The notes below the pieces were generated by a model, which was not told where the DNA came from, ran no database searches, and saw only the letters and a list, made by a program, of their open reading frames with translations. This document shows, one piece after another, positions 1-8,378 of a DNA stretch of 15,416 nt; within the stretch, counting starts at the first letter, position 1; each line of letters starts with the position of its first letter. The stretch covers positions 1 to 15,416 of the forward strand of contig CAWLAN010000061.1 in the NCBI GenBank assembly GCA_963854815.1, in the 5' to 3' direction. The position numbers and the translations under genes were made by a program. Source of the DNA: UBA1146 sp963854815 (GTDB lineage Bacteria > Planctomycetota > UBA8108 > UBA1146).

Positions 1-1973
1 CCGATCGCCGGTTGGGCCACATCGGTTCGTCGCAAAGCTTCTTCCTGGGCCACTTGGTCGCGGTTGAAGGATCTCGGTGGCCAGATCCTGCTGGCGAGAC
101 CCGCCTGGCCCTGCTCGTTCCAGAAAACACTCTCGGCATCGTCGACCACCTGGACCATCTCGGGAAAACGACAGCAAACGGCTCGTAGCATATCGACCTT
201 CTGAGAACCCTGGCCCGGGAAGATGATCGCCAACGATCCTCGAGGTGGTCCACCATCTCGATCGATTCCGACAGGCAGGTTCCAGTGTTGTTGCTGCTCT
301 TGCGTCAGCGTGCTCAGTGCCTCATCGAGCAGAGTCTCGAGCGAATCCCCGAGGTTTTGGGTGATGGTGAGGCGATGTTCGTCGTGATGATGGAATCGAG
401 TCCTGGTATCCCGAGCGATGCAGTCCAGTTCCAGTTGCGACACTTTCCCCTCGATGGCCGCACGAGCCTGCTCCAACTGGTGCTGTAGTCTGTCGGTGGA
501 AGAAGCCGAAAAAGCGAACAGGCGCGCCATCTGCTGCCAATCGGTCTCGATGCGCCCGGGTGAGTTCTCCTCCAGCACCGCGTGAAAATTGCTTCCACCG
601 AAACCAAAGGAGGAGACTGCCGCACGTCGGGGGGAATCGGGTCTACGGATCCATGGCCTTGCACTCGACTCGATGTGGAAGGGCGTGCTTTCATCCTGGA
701 GCCCCTGTAACGGTTCGCGGATCTTGATGCTCGGAGGCTGAACCTTGTGGTGAAGAGATAGCACTGCCTTGATCAGACCTGCGGCACCGGAGGCTGCCTT
801 GGTGTGACCGATCTGAGATTTGACCGATCCGAGAGCACATCGACTCGGTTGTGATCCGGCTCTGGAATAGATCTCCTGCAGTGCCTGCAACTCGGTCGCG
901 TCACCTACCGCAGTTCCGGTGCCATGAGCCTCGACCAGTCCGATGGAACAGGGGGCAACCCCGGCTTGCTGATAGGCATCCTGGAGGCATCTCTGTTGTC
1001 CTGCAGCCGTCGGAGCGTAGATCGCCGCACCCTTGCCGTCGCTGGATGTTCCGATGGAAAGGATACGAGCATAGATCCGGTCGCCGTCCCTCACCGCATC
1101 GGAGAGTCTCTTGAGAACCACCAGTCCGATACCTTCGCCGAGGACGGTGCCATCTGCTTGGCTGTCGAAGGGGCGCGCATCTCCGCTCGGAGAGAGTGCG
1201 GGAGTCTTCGAGAAGCACATATACATGAAGATATCGTTGAAGGTGTCGACACCTCCGGAGATGACCAGATCGCTGCGGCCGCTCCTCAATTCCAGCATGG
1301 AGAGGTGGATCGCCGCCAGTGAAGAAGCACAGGCGGCATCCGTGACGCAGTTGGTGCCATGGAGGTCGAGTCGGTTGGCGATCCTTCCAGCCACGACATT
1401 ACCGAGTAGACCGGGGAAGGAGTTCTCCTGCCAGGAGACGTAAGAGTCTGAAATGTTCTGGACAACCTTGGAGGCGGTGCTTTCGTCGACTCCGGCTGCT
1501 CTCAGGGCTCTCCACCAGTGGGGGTGTCCCAGTCGGGCCCCGAGCGGCACTACAAGTTCCAGAGCGCCGGTGACTCCGAGAATCACCGCTGCCCGTGAAC
1601 GATTGAAGGTTCGCTGTGGATCGTATCCTGCATCGAGCAGTGCCTGGTGGGCGGCAACGAGCGAGAGAAGTTGTGATGTATCGGTTGCTTCCAGATCGCG
1701 TGGGGTGATTCCGAACTGAAGTGGACGGAACGGAACGGGAGTGAGGAAACCTCCGCGACGACCGTAAGTACGATCCGGCGAGTCCGGATCGAGGTCGTGG
1801 TAGTCCTGGGGATTCCAGTATCCGTCCGGGACATCTTCGATGAGGTCCCTGCCGTCACGGATATTGGCCCAGTAACTATTCCGGTCATCCGAGCCCGGGA
1901 ACAGACAACCGATGCCGATGACTGCGATCGGCTCCGAATTGGCTCCTGAGGGCCTCAATTCGGGCGCATTCAT
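1..1973 (-). CDS. PfaA-type polyketide/PUFA synthase, KS and start of AT (3' end outside window)
   Basis: This is the N-terminal part of a large iterative type I synthase that would condense malonyl units into a long acyl chain. The 657 visible codons contain no stop. A ketosynthase domain spans about residues 16-475. It has the active-site Cys215 in DAACASSL, His350 in EAHGTGT, His390 in GHTKAASG and the closing FGFGGSNFH (456-464). An acyltransferase domain begins at FPGQGSQ (585-591) and is cut off by the window edge in an AQPAIG stretch, before the GxSxG serine. The segments WQENSFPGLLGNV and MYMCFSKTPA are typical of PfaA ketosynthases of PUFA and secondary-lipid synthases rather than modular PKSs. 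ATG at 1973 overlaps the PfaD stop by four bases, and only a weak GGGA precedes it, so translation is probably coupled. Whether ACP repeats, KR or DH domains follow cannot be seen. The product could be a PUFA or another polyene lipid. Confidence 0.93.
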   Translation of the reverse strand, partial: MNAPELRPSGANSEPIAVIGIGCLFPGSDDRNSYWANIRDGRDLIEDVPDGYWNPQDYHDLDPDSPDRTYGRRGGFLTPVPFRPLQFGITPRDLEATDTSQLLSLVAAHQALLDAGYDPQRTFNRSRAAVILGVTGALELVVPLGARLGHPHWWRALRAAGVDESTASKVVQNISDSYVSWQENSFPGLLGNVVAGRIANRLDLHGTNCVTDAACASSLAAIHLSMLELRSGRSDLVISGGVDTFNDIFMYMCFSKTPALSPSGDARPFDSQADGTVLGEGIGLVVLKRLSDAVRDGDRIYARILSIGTSSDGKGAAIYAPTAAGQQRCLQDAYQQAGVAPCSIGLVEAHGTGTAVGDATELQALQEIYSRAGSQPSRCALGSVKSQIGHTKAASGAAGLIKAVLSLHHKVQPPSIKIREPLQGLQDESTPFHIESSARPWIRRPDSPRRAAVSSFGFGGSNFHAVLEENSPGRIETDWQQMARLFAFSASSTDRLQHQLEQARAAIEGKVSQLELDCIARDTRTRFHHHDEHRLTITQNLGDSLETLLDEALSTLTQEQQQHWNLPVGIDRDGGPPRGSLAIIFPGQGSQKVDMLRAVCCRFPEMVQVVDDAESVFWNEQGQAGLASRIWPPRSFNRDQVAQEEALRRTDVAQPAI

Positions 1974-3643
1974 GTCGTGGTCCCGAGCAGGGTCGAGCAA
2001 GAGGCGGCAATTCTTCGCGGCGACGGATCGAGCGCTACCGACACACCTTGCCTTCGAAGGCTCTCCCGGCGAGTCGAGAGGGCAGCGCCGTGCATCAGTG
2101 CACGTGAGATATCCCCGACGCATCGGGCTGCTGGATCTGCCAGCCAGGTGCCTTTTGTCCATTCGTTGAAGGCTCCCATGGCAGGTCCGCACCATACCTG
2201 GTAATCAAGCTGGCGCTCGGGATCTCCGGAATTGGCCCAATCCGATGACTTTCCCAGATACCACCGGAAGATGAGCGCCATCTGATGATGAGGATCGTCG
2301 ACGGCTTTTTCTATCTGGGCCGGCTCTCGTTCGATGAAAAATTGTTGTGTCAATTGCCACACATCATCGAGAGACATGCGGAAGATATCCTTCTCGAGCC
2401 GTTGTTTCTCGCTGGCCGGGATCTCATCGATGGAACGGTGATTGCGGTACAGTTCGAGCAGTCGTTTTGCCCGTGGACCGAACAGGGTTCCCCTGCGCAG
2501 GACCTGGAGATGGACACCGAGTTCGAACATGTCAGATGCCGGAGCCATGATCACATCGGCGGGACCGGTCTCGGCCAGCATCTGGCGCACCGGATCGCTG
2601 GAACCCGATTCGATGCATGCCTGATGGACCGAACCGATCAACACATAATCGGCGCCCAGCGCGAAAGCAGAGGCGATCGAGTCGGGAGTACCCAGCCCCC
2701 CCGCCGCTCCGATCTTCACGTACCTCGTGGCCGCCAGATCCCGGGCGATTTCGTCCCTCAGACGGCCAAAGGCCGGCACCAGGGTGGCCATCGGACGATT
2801 GTCGGTGTGGCCTCCGGAATCGGCTTCTGCCGTCAGATCATCGCACAGTGGCAACCTACGGGCCCACTGAGCCTGCTGTGAGCTGATCTCACCGCTGTTG
2901 AGAAGCTGGGTGACAAGAGCCTCCGGTGGTGCTGAGAGGAATCGTCGAGCCACCTCGAGTCTCGATGCTTTCGCCATCACGCGAATGCGGGCAAAAGGTC
3001 TGCCGGAACCATCCTCGCTCAATCCCTGTATTCGCAATCGAACCAGCGGTGCCGTGACATCCAGATAGGCACTGGCCTCGACGCAGGAAACCTGCTCGCG
3101 CACCAGCATCCTGCTGATCTCATCCTCGCTGGTCGGTTCCGCCGGACTGTGGATCAGGTTGCAGCCCCACGGACGACCGGGGACCGTCTCTTTCAGCCGC
3201 TGCACTGCAGCGGAGACCACGGCGGGACTCTGTCCTGCAGAACCGTAGAAGGAGAGACATCCTTCTCTTGCCAGTGCAGAGACAAACTCTACCGATGCGA
3301 TGCCATTTGCCATCGAACCTGCGACGTAGCAGTTTCGGACTCCATGGTCGCGAAGGAAATCTCTGGATCCAAGTGACGAGGGTCTGCACTGAGGCAGCCA
3401 GCAGATGATGGGGAACCCTTCGTTGTCGGAGGGTCGAGCAGCGGAGGGGGTTACCTCAACGGGCGAAAATTCGATGTTGCCGCCCCGGGAGGCGCTCAGT
3501 TCTCCTGAGGAATCGCGCAAGACCACCCAGGAATTCGCAACATCTTCGATCGCTTCGAATAAGGGCACACGGATCGAATCGGTCGACGGGTACCAGGTAC
3601 CGATCGACGACTGTGGGCCCGTGGCTGCTCGCTGATTTCCCAT
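1970..3643 (-). CDS. pfaD: PfaD-family trans-acting enoyl reductase (FMN, TIM barrel)
   Basis: The 557-residue product matches PfaD over its whole length and is of the usual size for that family. PfaD proteins are nitronate monooxygenase-like flavoproteins that act in trans as the enoyl reductase of PUFA and related synthases. Diagnostic segments are CVEASAYLDVTAPLV (187-201), EADSGGHTDNRP (273-284), KIGAAGGLGTP (310-320, phosphate-binding loop), GSVHQACIESGSSD (337-350), APASDMFELG (367-376), FRWYLGKSSDWA (459-470) and DYQVWCGPAMGAFNEW (480-495). I chose ATG at 3643 because GGGGAG lies six bases upstream and the protein then begins close to the conserved N-terminal region. The frame stays open upstream to a GTG at 3745, but that extension shows nothing recognisable. 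The gene ends in an ATGA overlap with the synthase. Canonical pfa operons place pfaD last, whereas here it precedes the KS-AT gene. Confidence 0.95.
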   Translation of the reverse strand: MGNQRAATGPQSSIGTWYPSTDSIRVPLFEAIEDVANSWVVLRDSSGELSASRGGNIEFSPVEVTPSAARPSDNEGFPIICWLPQCRPSSLGSRDFLRDHGVRNCYVAGSMANGIASVEFVSALAREGCLSFYGSAGQSPAVVSAAVQRLKETVPGRPWGCNLIHSPAEPTSEDEISRMLVREQVSCVEASAYLDVTAPLVRLRIQGLSEDGSGRPFARIRVMAKASRLEVARRFLSAPPEALVTQLLNSGEISSQQAQWARRLPLCDDLTAEADSGGHTDNRPMATLVPAFGRLRDEIARDLAATRYVKIGAAGGLGTPDSIASAFALGADYVLIGSVHQACIESGSSDPVRQMLAETGPADVIMAPASDMFELGVHLQVLRRGTLFGPRAKRLLELYRNHRSIDEIPASEKQRLEKDIFRMSLDDVWQLTQQFFIEREPAQIEKAVDDPHHQMALIFRWYLGKSSDWANSGDPERQLDYQVWCGPAMGAFNEWTKGTWLADPAARCVGDISRALMHGAALSTRRESLRRQGVSVALDPSPRRIAASCSTLLGTTT

Positions 3644-3793
3644 TTCCCACTCCCCGCAGGTGCTTCCCCAATATAGGGTCATCCTGATGGCACAGGAGGC
3701 ATAAGATAACTCCGATAATGCTACTGCGCACCCTTTCTGCACCACTCTGGAGCGAGTTCTGGCTCCCTCCGGAGAACTCCTCGGATGCTCCGA
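3644..3793 (-). other. Only sizeable intergenic gap; possible promoter for the pfa genes
   Basis: These 150 bases separate the lipoprotein gene from pfaD, and every other junction in the window is overlapping or nearly so. A TATATT at 3675-3670 could be a -10 box about 27 bases before the pfaD start, but no convincing -35 hexamer lies at the right distance. A perfect 7-base inverted repeat (arms 3754-3760 and 3773-3779, 12-base loop) follows the lipoprotein stop, but it has no T-run and is not a standard Rho-independent terminator. The gap suggests that the lipid-synthase genes have their own transcription start or a processing point. That is inference only. Confidence 0.3.
3650..3655 (-). 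promoter_or_regulatory. Ribosome binding site of pfaD
   Basis: GGGGAG on the minus strand lies six bases before ATG 3643. It decides that start over the in-frame ATG at 3682 and GTG at 3745, which have no comparable Shine-Dalgarno sequence. Confidence 0.6.
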
Positions 3794-6556
3794 TCAGGGA
3801 GTTGCCGCCCGCAGAAGCAGCCGATAGCGGTGGTCGGGGGATCCGCCTTGCTGTGCCGCTGAGACCTTCAGCAGCAGTGTGCCGGAGGAATCGGCCTCGA
3901 TGCCGAGCAGGTATGGATCGAAGAAGAAGGGGGGAACCGATTGGGCGGAACCGAGCAGCATCGATCCGTCTGCCAGATACCAGTCGAGCCGTCCGATCAG
4001 GGGCGATCCATCGCGGCGGGCGATCAACTCGATCTGGAAAGGTCCCGCGCTCGTGGGCACGATTCGATACCAGTCCTCGTCGGTGTCGGTGGCGATGGTC
4101 CCGACGATGAGCAGAGGATCTGTGGTGATCTCAGGGGCACTCGACGGAAGATCGTTCGATCCGTTGGTTTCATCTTCGCTGAATACCTGTGCTGATTGTT
4201 GTTCGACGAAGATTCTCCCGACCAGATCGTTGCCTGATCCGTCTCCTGTGAAAGGGAGGATCTCGAGCAGGGTCTGTTGGCCTGGTTGAGGCTCAGGAAA
4301 GATCTTCACCGACAGTTTTTTGGCGGAGCGCAGGACTTGGAGATCTTCGGTACGGTCGATGCCCTCGACCTGTACGCGGATCGCCTCCAGGACCTGAGCA
4401 GGAAGAACACGGGTGAAGGAGAGCTGCCAATATCCGCCGAGGGAGGGCATCGAGGGGCCCGGGTCCACTGAAATCAACTGGATCTCATCGGGGGCCATGG
4501 GAAGTGCAGGATCGGCTCCGATGAAATGAAGAGGATTGTTCCCGAGCGGACCGAGGTCGTGGGGGAATCCGTCGGAGTCGACAGATGTGGGATCCGCAGC
4601 GTCAATCATCATGCTGGTCGCCAGAGGTGTGGGATCCTCTATCGGCCCTTCTCCTGGAGCCCAGAAAAAGATGGAACTCCCGTCAGGAACTTCGGTCGGC
4701 ATCGGGTCGAGGGTGATCATGGGACCATCGCTGGAAGTGATGTGACGCAGCACTCCGTCGTCGGCAATCTCTACCATCGATTCAAGAGGCACGGGGGCGA
4801 TTCCATCGAGCAGGACACTGCCATCGGGGAGACCGGTTCCGCGAGTGTAGTAGATGGGACGCCCCACCATATCCGGATTGGCAGAGAAGACTCCAGCAGG
4901 CAGTTCTGCAGGCGCCAGATCTCCTTCGATGAGGCAGTACTGGAAGGAGGAAACGTTGAGTTCCGGATGGCCCGGGGCGAGAACGCAGTTGTGAAAGGTC
5001 ACGGAGCCCCTCGGTGATCGATAGATGCCACCCTTGTTACCGTCGACCCAGCAATGCCATGCTCTGAGAGAACCAAGTCCGAAGGCCGCGATGCCAGCCT
5101 GAGCGTTACCGATGATATTGCAGTGCTGAATCGAGATGATTGGACCGTTGGCGATGCCAGTTGCACTGATTCCATCACCATGGTTGGCACTGATCTGACA
5201 ACGTGCGATACGAACTGCCGCGCTGCTATCCCCGTCGATGAAGATACCGGTCATGAAGTTGGCTCTGACCAGGGTATCGTCGATTCGAACCCGGATGTCC
5301 ATCTGGTCTACATCTCGCGTGTCGAGATCGATCACGATTCCCTCGAGTTGATTTTCCTCGACCAAGCAGTGGCGTATCCGAATTCGTACCTCAGCCCCTT
5401 GCTGGGCAAGGGGATTCAATTCGTCGACGGCGGCGATATCGAGATCGATCCCCTCGTCGCCATTGTTTCGGATCCGGCACCGGGTGATCTCGATCAGAGC
5501 ATTGTTGTCGGTGTCAGCGCGGATCCACTGGCTCTCGATGCCCTCGTTCAAGTTGTTACGAATCTCGCAATTATCGATGCGGATCTCGGGGATCCCCTGG
5601 ATGCGGATCCCCTCTCCGTTGCAATCGGCAACGACACAGTCGGCGATCAGAACCTGGATCTTTTCCCCCTCCAGGTAGTCACTGCGAAGATCGATGCCCT
5701 GGGTGATCGCTCCGCTCATCTGGCATCTGGTGATCCTCGCGTTGCAATCCTCGGCGAAGACGCAAGTTTCGGCGATGAAGTTGCCTGCGAGGCTGATGCC
5801 ATCGATCCCGTTGAGGAGATCTCCCGGGCGTAACTGGACAAGGTCGCTGGGGAACGCGATGCCGAACTGGGTCAGATACTGATCTGGATCTCGCTGATCG
5901 ATTTCGAATTGCACCCCGAAGCCGCCAAAGAGCATCATCCCCTCGAACAGGAAGATGTTTTCCGGATAGAATCCCTCGGCGACATGGAAGTTGACACCGC
6001 CGAGAGCGATGCTGTTGGCGACCGCCTGGGCCAGGTTCGGGAATGCGCTCTCGGGGGTCAGTCCATCTGCACCCTGGGAGGAGGCGCCCGAACGGACGTA
6101 GCGAACCGGATTGGGTGTCACTGGCCATTCATTCTCATTCGGGTCCACTTCTTGATCGGTATCTCGCGCACGAACCATGAACCGAAGAGGTACCCCGTTT
6201 TGTAGTCCTTCGAGGATCAAGTCATTTTGCCCGGTGACGATCCAGGACGGTGTCGAGAGATCGAATGGTGAACCCGCTGCCGCCTGGAAGATGAGATATT
6301 CCATCTGGTCATGAGGGGTATTGTCATCGGTGGCCGGTTCCCAGCCGATGCGCACCACGGAGTCTCCTGCGACCAGGTCTCCGACCCCTCCAAATCTTGG
6401 ATGGGAGATGGGAGCCAGCCCGGTGGAACCGAGCCCACCACCGTCGGGAACGGGGGACTCTCCGATCGAGGGCGGTAGTGGGGGGGTGAATCGGTCACAA
6501 CTCGTCAGCACAAGCATTGCTGCGAGCAGAAACGAACCACCCTTGGAGGGGGACAT
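3794..6556 (-). CDS. Secreted lipoprotein: Fn3-like, right-handed beta-helix and PPC-like domains
   Basis: The 920-residue product starts with a lipoprotein signal: charged K5, a hydrophobic run (8-17) and lipobox LTSC with Cys20. Asp21 follows; in E. coli Asp at +2 keeps lipoproteins in the inner membrane, but the rule may not hold here. Residues 50-148 look like a fibronectin type III fold. Residues 152-215 (YVRSGA ... DGLTPESAF ... MLFGGFG) resemble the DUF1565-type opening of a pectate-lyase-like helix. About 260-545 forms the parallel beta-helix with regular C-x4-N rungs. About 815-918 resembles a bacterial pre-peptidase C-terminal domain. Such helices bind or act on polysaccharides, but I see no catalytic motif, including the DPHD of the AlgG epimerase. 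ATG 6556 starts one base after the barrel gene's stop, with GGAG 13 bases upstream, so it probably depends on coupling. It may be a surface or periplasmic partner of the barrel. Confidence 0.85.
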   Translation of the reverse strand: MSPSKGGSFLLAAMLVLTSCDRFTPPLPPSIGESPVPDGGGLGSTGLAPISHPRFGGVGDLVAGDSVVRIGWEPATDDNTPHDQMEYLIFQAAAGSPFDLSTPSWIVTGQNDLILEGLQNGVPLRFMVRARDTDQEVDPNENEWPVTPNPVRYVRSGASSQGADGLTPESAFPNLAQAVANSIALGGVNFHVAEGFYPENIFLFEGMMLFGGFGVQFEIDQRDPDQYLTQFGIAFPSDLVQLRPGDLLNGIDGISLAGNFIAETCVFAEDCNARITRCQMSGAITQGIDLRSDYLEGEKIQVLIADCVVADCNGEGIRIQGIPEIRIDNCEIRNNLNEGIESQWIRADTDNNALIEITRCRIRNNGDEGIDLDIAAVDELNPLAQQGAEVRIRIRHCLVEENQLEGIVIDLDTRDVDQMDIRVRIDDTLVRANFMTGIFIDGDSSAAVRIARCQISANHGDGISATGIANGPIISIQHCNIIGNAQAGIAAFGLGSLRAWHCWVDGNKGGIYRSPRGSVTFHNCVLAPGHPELNVSSFQYCLIEGDLAPAELPAGVFSANPDMVGRPIYYTRGTGLPDGSVLLDGIAPVPLESMVEIADDGVLRHITSSDGPMITLDPMPTEVPDGSSIFFWAPGEGPIEDPTPLATSMMIDAADPTSVDSDGFPHDLGPLGNNPLHFIGADPALPMAPDEIQLISVDPGPSMPSLGGYWQLSFTRVLPAQVLEAIRVQVEGIDRTEDLQVLRSAKKLSVKIFPEPQPGQQTLLEILPFTGDGSGNDLVGRIFVEQQSAQVFSEDETNGSNDLPSSAPEITTDPLLIVGTIATDTDEDWYRIVPTSAGPFQIELIARRDGSPLIGRLDWYLADGSMLLGSAQSVPPFFFDPYLLGIEADSSGTLLLKVSAAQQGGSPDHRYRLLLRAATP
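5087..5650 (-). repeat. Region coding degenerate beta-helix rungs
   Basis: The lipoprotein carries seven successive rungs ending in a Gly-Ile turn, at G316-I317, G339-I340, G369-I370, G406-I407, G437-I438, G462-I463 and G488-I489. Spacings run from 23 to 37 residues. The repetition is at protein level, and no long exact DNA repeat is evident. Confidence 0.6.
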
Positions 6557-6557
6557 C

Positions 6558-8378
6558 TCAGAAGTTGTACTCCAGTTGCAAGGATGTGAACCAGGCAGGA
6601 TCCGCTTCGAGGTCGAATGCGGGGCCCGGTCGGAAGTACCCCACCTCCAGCTCGACATCGAAGTCATCCCGTATTTTGGTCATGCCGAATACGAGGTCCA
6701 ACTCGGTACCCAGATCTCGATGAATGCCATCGGGTGGGGTCCTCAGCCGAGATCTGCGGATCACGGAAGAGGCCTCTACTTGATTATAAGTGTGGAAGAC
6801 CAAATCGATGGACGCGTTTTTTCTGGGACGAACTCCTGCTCCAATTGTCACGATAGACAGGTTCGACAACTCGGGCCTCATGACGACTCCCAGGTAACGA
6901 TAGGACGCTACTCCGAAGTAGCGGCTATTGTTGTCTTCATACCCGGTCTGTCGAAAGTCTTTGTTGGTTCCATCGTCGGGGTCGTCGTCGCCAGATCCCC
7001 AGGCCCAGCCACCGAACAGATAGGGGCTCCACGGCAAGTCAGAAAACCGGCGCGCAACACTGGCATCGATTCCGAAGGCAGAGATTTTATCGAAGCCATC
7101 GACTCCGGAGACGTAGGCACCATCGAACCAGTAGCGAAGGTCACCGTTCATCTTCCTACCGTGAGATTGAATTCCGACGAAGAAGGGGGACTCGTTGAGA
7201 CTATCCAGGTCGCTGAAATCGATCTCTTCCCGGTCCTGGATGATGTCGATGATGTAGAGTGCATGATGAGTACGACTCTCCTGGCGCCAGCGTGCGACCA
7301 GGATCTTGTTTTGTCGGTCTGCGACGTCGAAATGCGGATCACCCAGTAGTGTCGAGAAGGACGCTTCGACTGAATAGGGGCCCTCTTCCCATTCGAGCCG
7401 GACCGCATCGAGGGAAGTGTCATAAAACCACTCCCTGCCTTCATCGAAGTCCATTCGGCCGACCTGAAGGGAGAGAGGAAGGCCGCGAATTTGTTGGTGG
7501 TAGTAGTAGAACTCCTCCAGGAATCGTTTCTGGTTGGCGATGATGTCCTCTACGTCGCCATCGTCATCCTCATCGATTCTGGTGGATTTCTTCCAGTTTC
7601 CTTTGCCGAAAAGGAATCGTTCACGATCGATGGGCCAAGTGGCCTCAATGCTGATGCTAAGTTGGCGATCACTACGATTGGAACCGTTTAGATCGTGATT
7701 GTCTCGCTCCTCCCACTCATGTTTGATACGCCCCCCGATGAGGAGTTTGCCATTATGAATACGAATTCCCTCAGATGGCCTCCAGTCGTCCCACTGGATG
7801 CGACGTTGGGCTGATTTACGATACACACCGTCAGGGATCTCGGTACCGGGTCCGATGCGACAACGGACCCCATGAATCACCACGATGGGAACGCCATCCT
7901 CGTCCAGTAGTTCCGCCTCGACGAATCCTTCCAGTTCGAGCAGGCCTGTCTTTCTCGGTTCGGGTGATGTCTCGACCTGGATTTCCAGTGCCCTGAAGTG
8001 GAGGGGCTTCTCGAACACACCCTCGACTTCCACCCGCCAACCGGTTTCCAGTTCTCTCAACTCGTGGGATTTCCGTTCATCCTCTGCGTCGTCGAAGTCG
8101 GATTCGTCGGTGACCACGATGGTGAAGGGACCAACGCTAAAAGTGTTCGCGGTCAGGTCGATGGATTCGATGAATCCTTTGATCTCGAGGAACTCGTCGG
8201 GTTCCTCCCTGACCAGTTTGACCGCCTCCAGTATCTGGCCATCCCAGCGTCCATCGATCTCGACACGGCTTCCGACGGGGAAATCTCCACTCACGGGGTC
8301 GTCTGTCTGCAGAGGATCGGCAAGAAGTGGGGCGGGGCTTCCGAGCAAGAGCCAGGGGATGATGAACCATATTTTCAT
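6558..8378 (-). CDS. AlgE-like alginate-export-family outer-membrane barrel with DUF5666-like N terminus
   Basis: The 606-residue product begins with a signal peptide (K2, hydrophobic 3-19, likely cleavage after Ala20). Residues 35-136 resemble DUF5666 (GSRVEIDGRW, then an IKGFIESID strand pattern), and a second similar module may follow at about 145-212. From about 215 to the end the pattern is that of the alginate export family: LSLQVGRMDFDEGREWFYD (302-320), FRQTGYEDNNSRYFG (475-489), PELSNLSIVTIGAGVRPR (502-519) and alternating barrel strands, closing with LQLEYNF. A terminal Phe is the usual signal for outer-membrane assembly. AlgE itself is a diffusion pore for alginate; the substrate here is unknown. 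ATG 8378 is the start because AAGGAG lies seven bases upstream and the codon overlaps the upstream stop as ATGA. The lipoprotein gene follows after one base, suggesting the two work together. Confidence 0.87.
   Translation of the reverse strand: MKIWFIIPWLLLGSPAPLLADPLQTDDPVSGDFPVGSRVEIDGRWDGQILEAVKLVREEPDEFLEIKGFIESIDLTANTFSVGPFTIVVTDESDFDDAEDERKSHELRELETGWRVEVEGVFEKPLHFRALEIQVETSPEPRKTGLLELEGFVEAELLDEDGVPIVVIHGVRCRIGPGTEIPDGVYRKSAQRRIQWDDWRPSEGIRIHNGKLLIGGRIKHEWEERDNHDLNGSNRSDRQLSISIEATWPIDRERFLFGKGNWKKSTRIDEDDDGDVEDIIANQKRFLEEFYYYHQQIRGLPLSLQVGRMDFDEGREWFYDTSLDAVRLEWEEGPYSVEASFSTLLGDPHFDVADRQNKILVARWRQESRTHHALYIIDIIQDREEIDFSDLDSLNESPFFVGIQSHGRKMNGDLRYWFDGAYVSGVDGFDKISAFGIDASVARRFSDLPWSPYLFGGWAWGSGDDDPDDGTNKDFRQTGYEDNNSRYFGVASYRYLGVVMRPELSNLSIVTIGAGVRPRKNASIDLVFHTYNQVEASSVIRRSRLRTPPDGIHRDLGTELDLVFGMTKIRDDFDVELEVGYFRPGPAFDLEADPAWFTSLQLEYNF

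Noticed and set aside
3644..3745. N-terminal extension of PfaD from GTG 3745 or ATG 3682
   Set aside because: Neither has a Shine-Dalgarno sequence, the extra residues resemble nothing in PfaD, and ATG 3643 has GGGGAG at six bases.
3754..3779. Rho-independent terminator after the lipoprotein gene
   Set aside because: The stem is only seven base pairs with a 12-base loop and no T-run follows it on the transcribed strand.
5054..5833. A 259-codon open frame on the plus strand, antisense to the beta-helix
   Set aside because: Its Asp/Val/Leu-rich, repetitive composition mirrors the repeat on the other strand. The minus-strand frame has a signal peptide and a recognisable fold.
3794..6556. Mannuronan C5-epimerase like AlgG
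   Set aside because: The beta-helix is present but no DPHD catalytic motif is seen within it. The PHD triplets at about 81-83 and 665-667 lie outside the helix.
6321..7349. A 342-codon plus-strand open frame across the lipoprotein-barrel junction
   Set aside because: It runs antisense to two well-supported genes, has no recognisable domain, and can be explained by codon bias on the coding strand.
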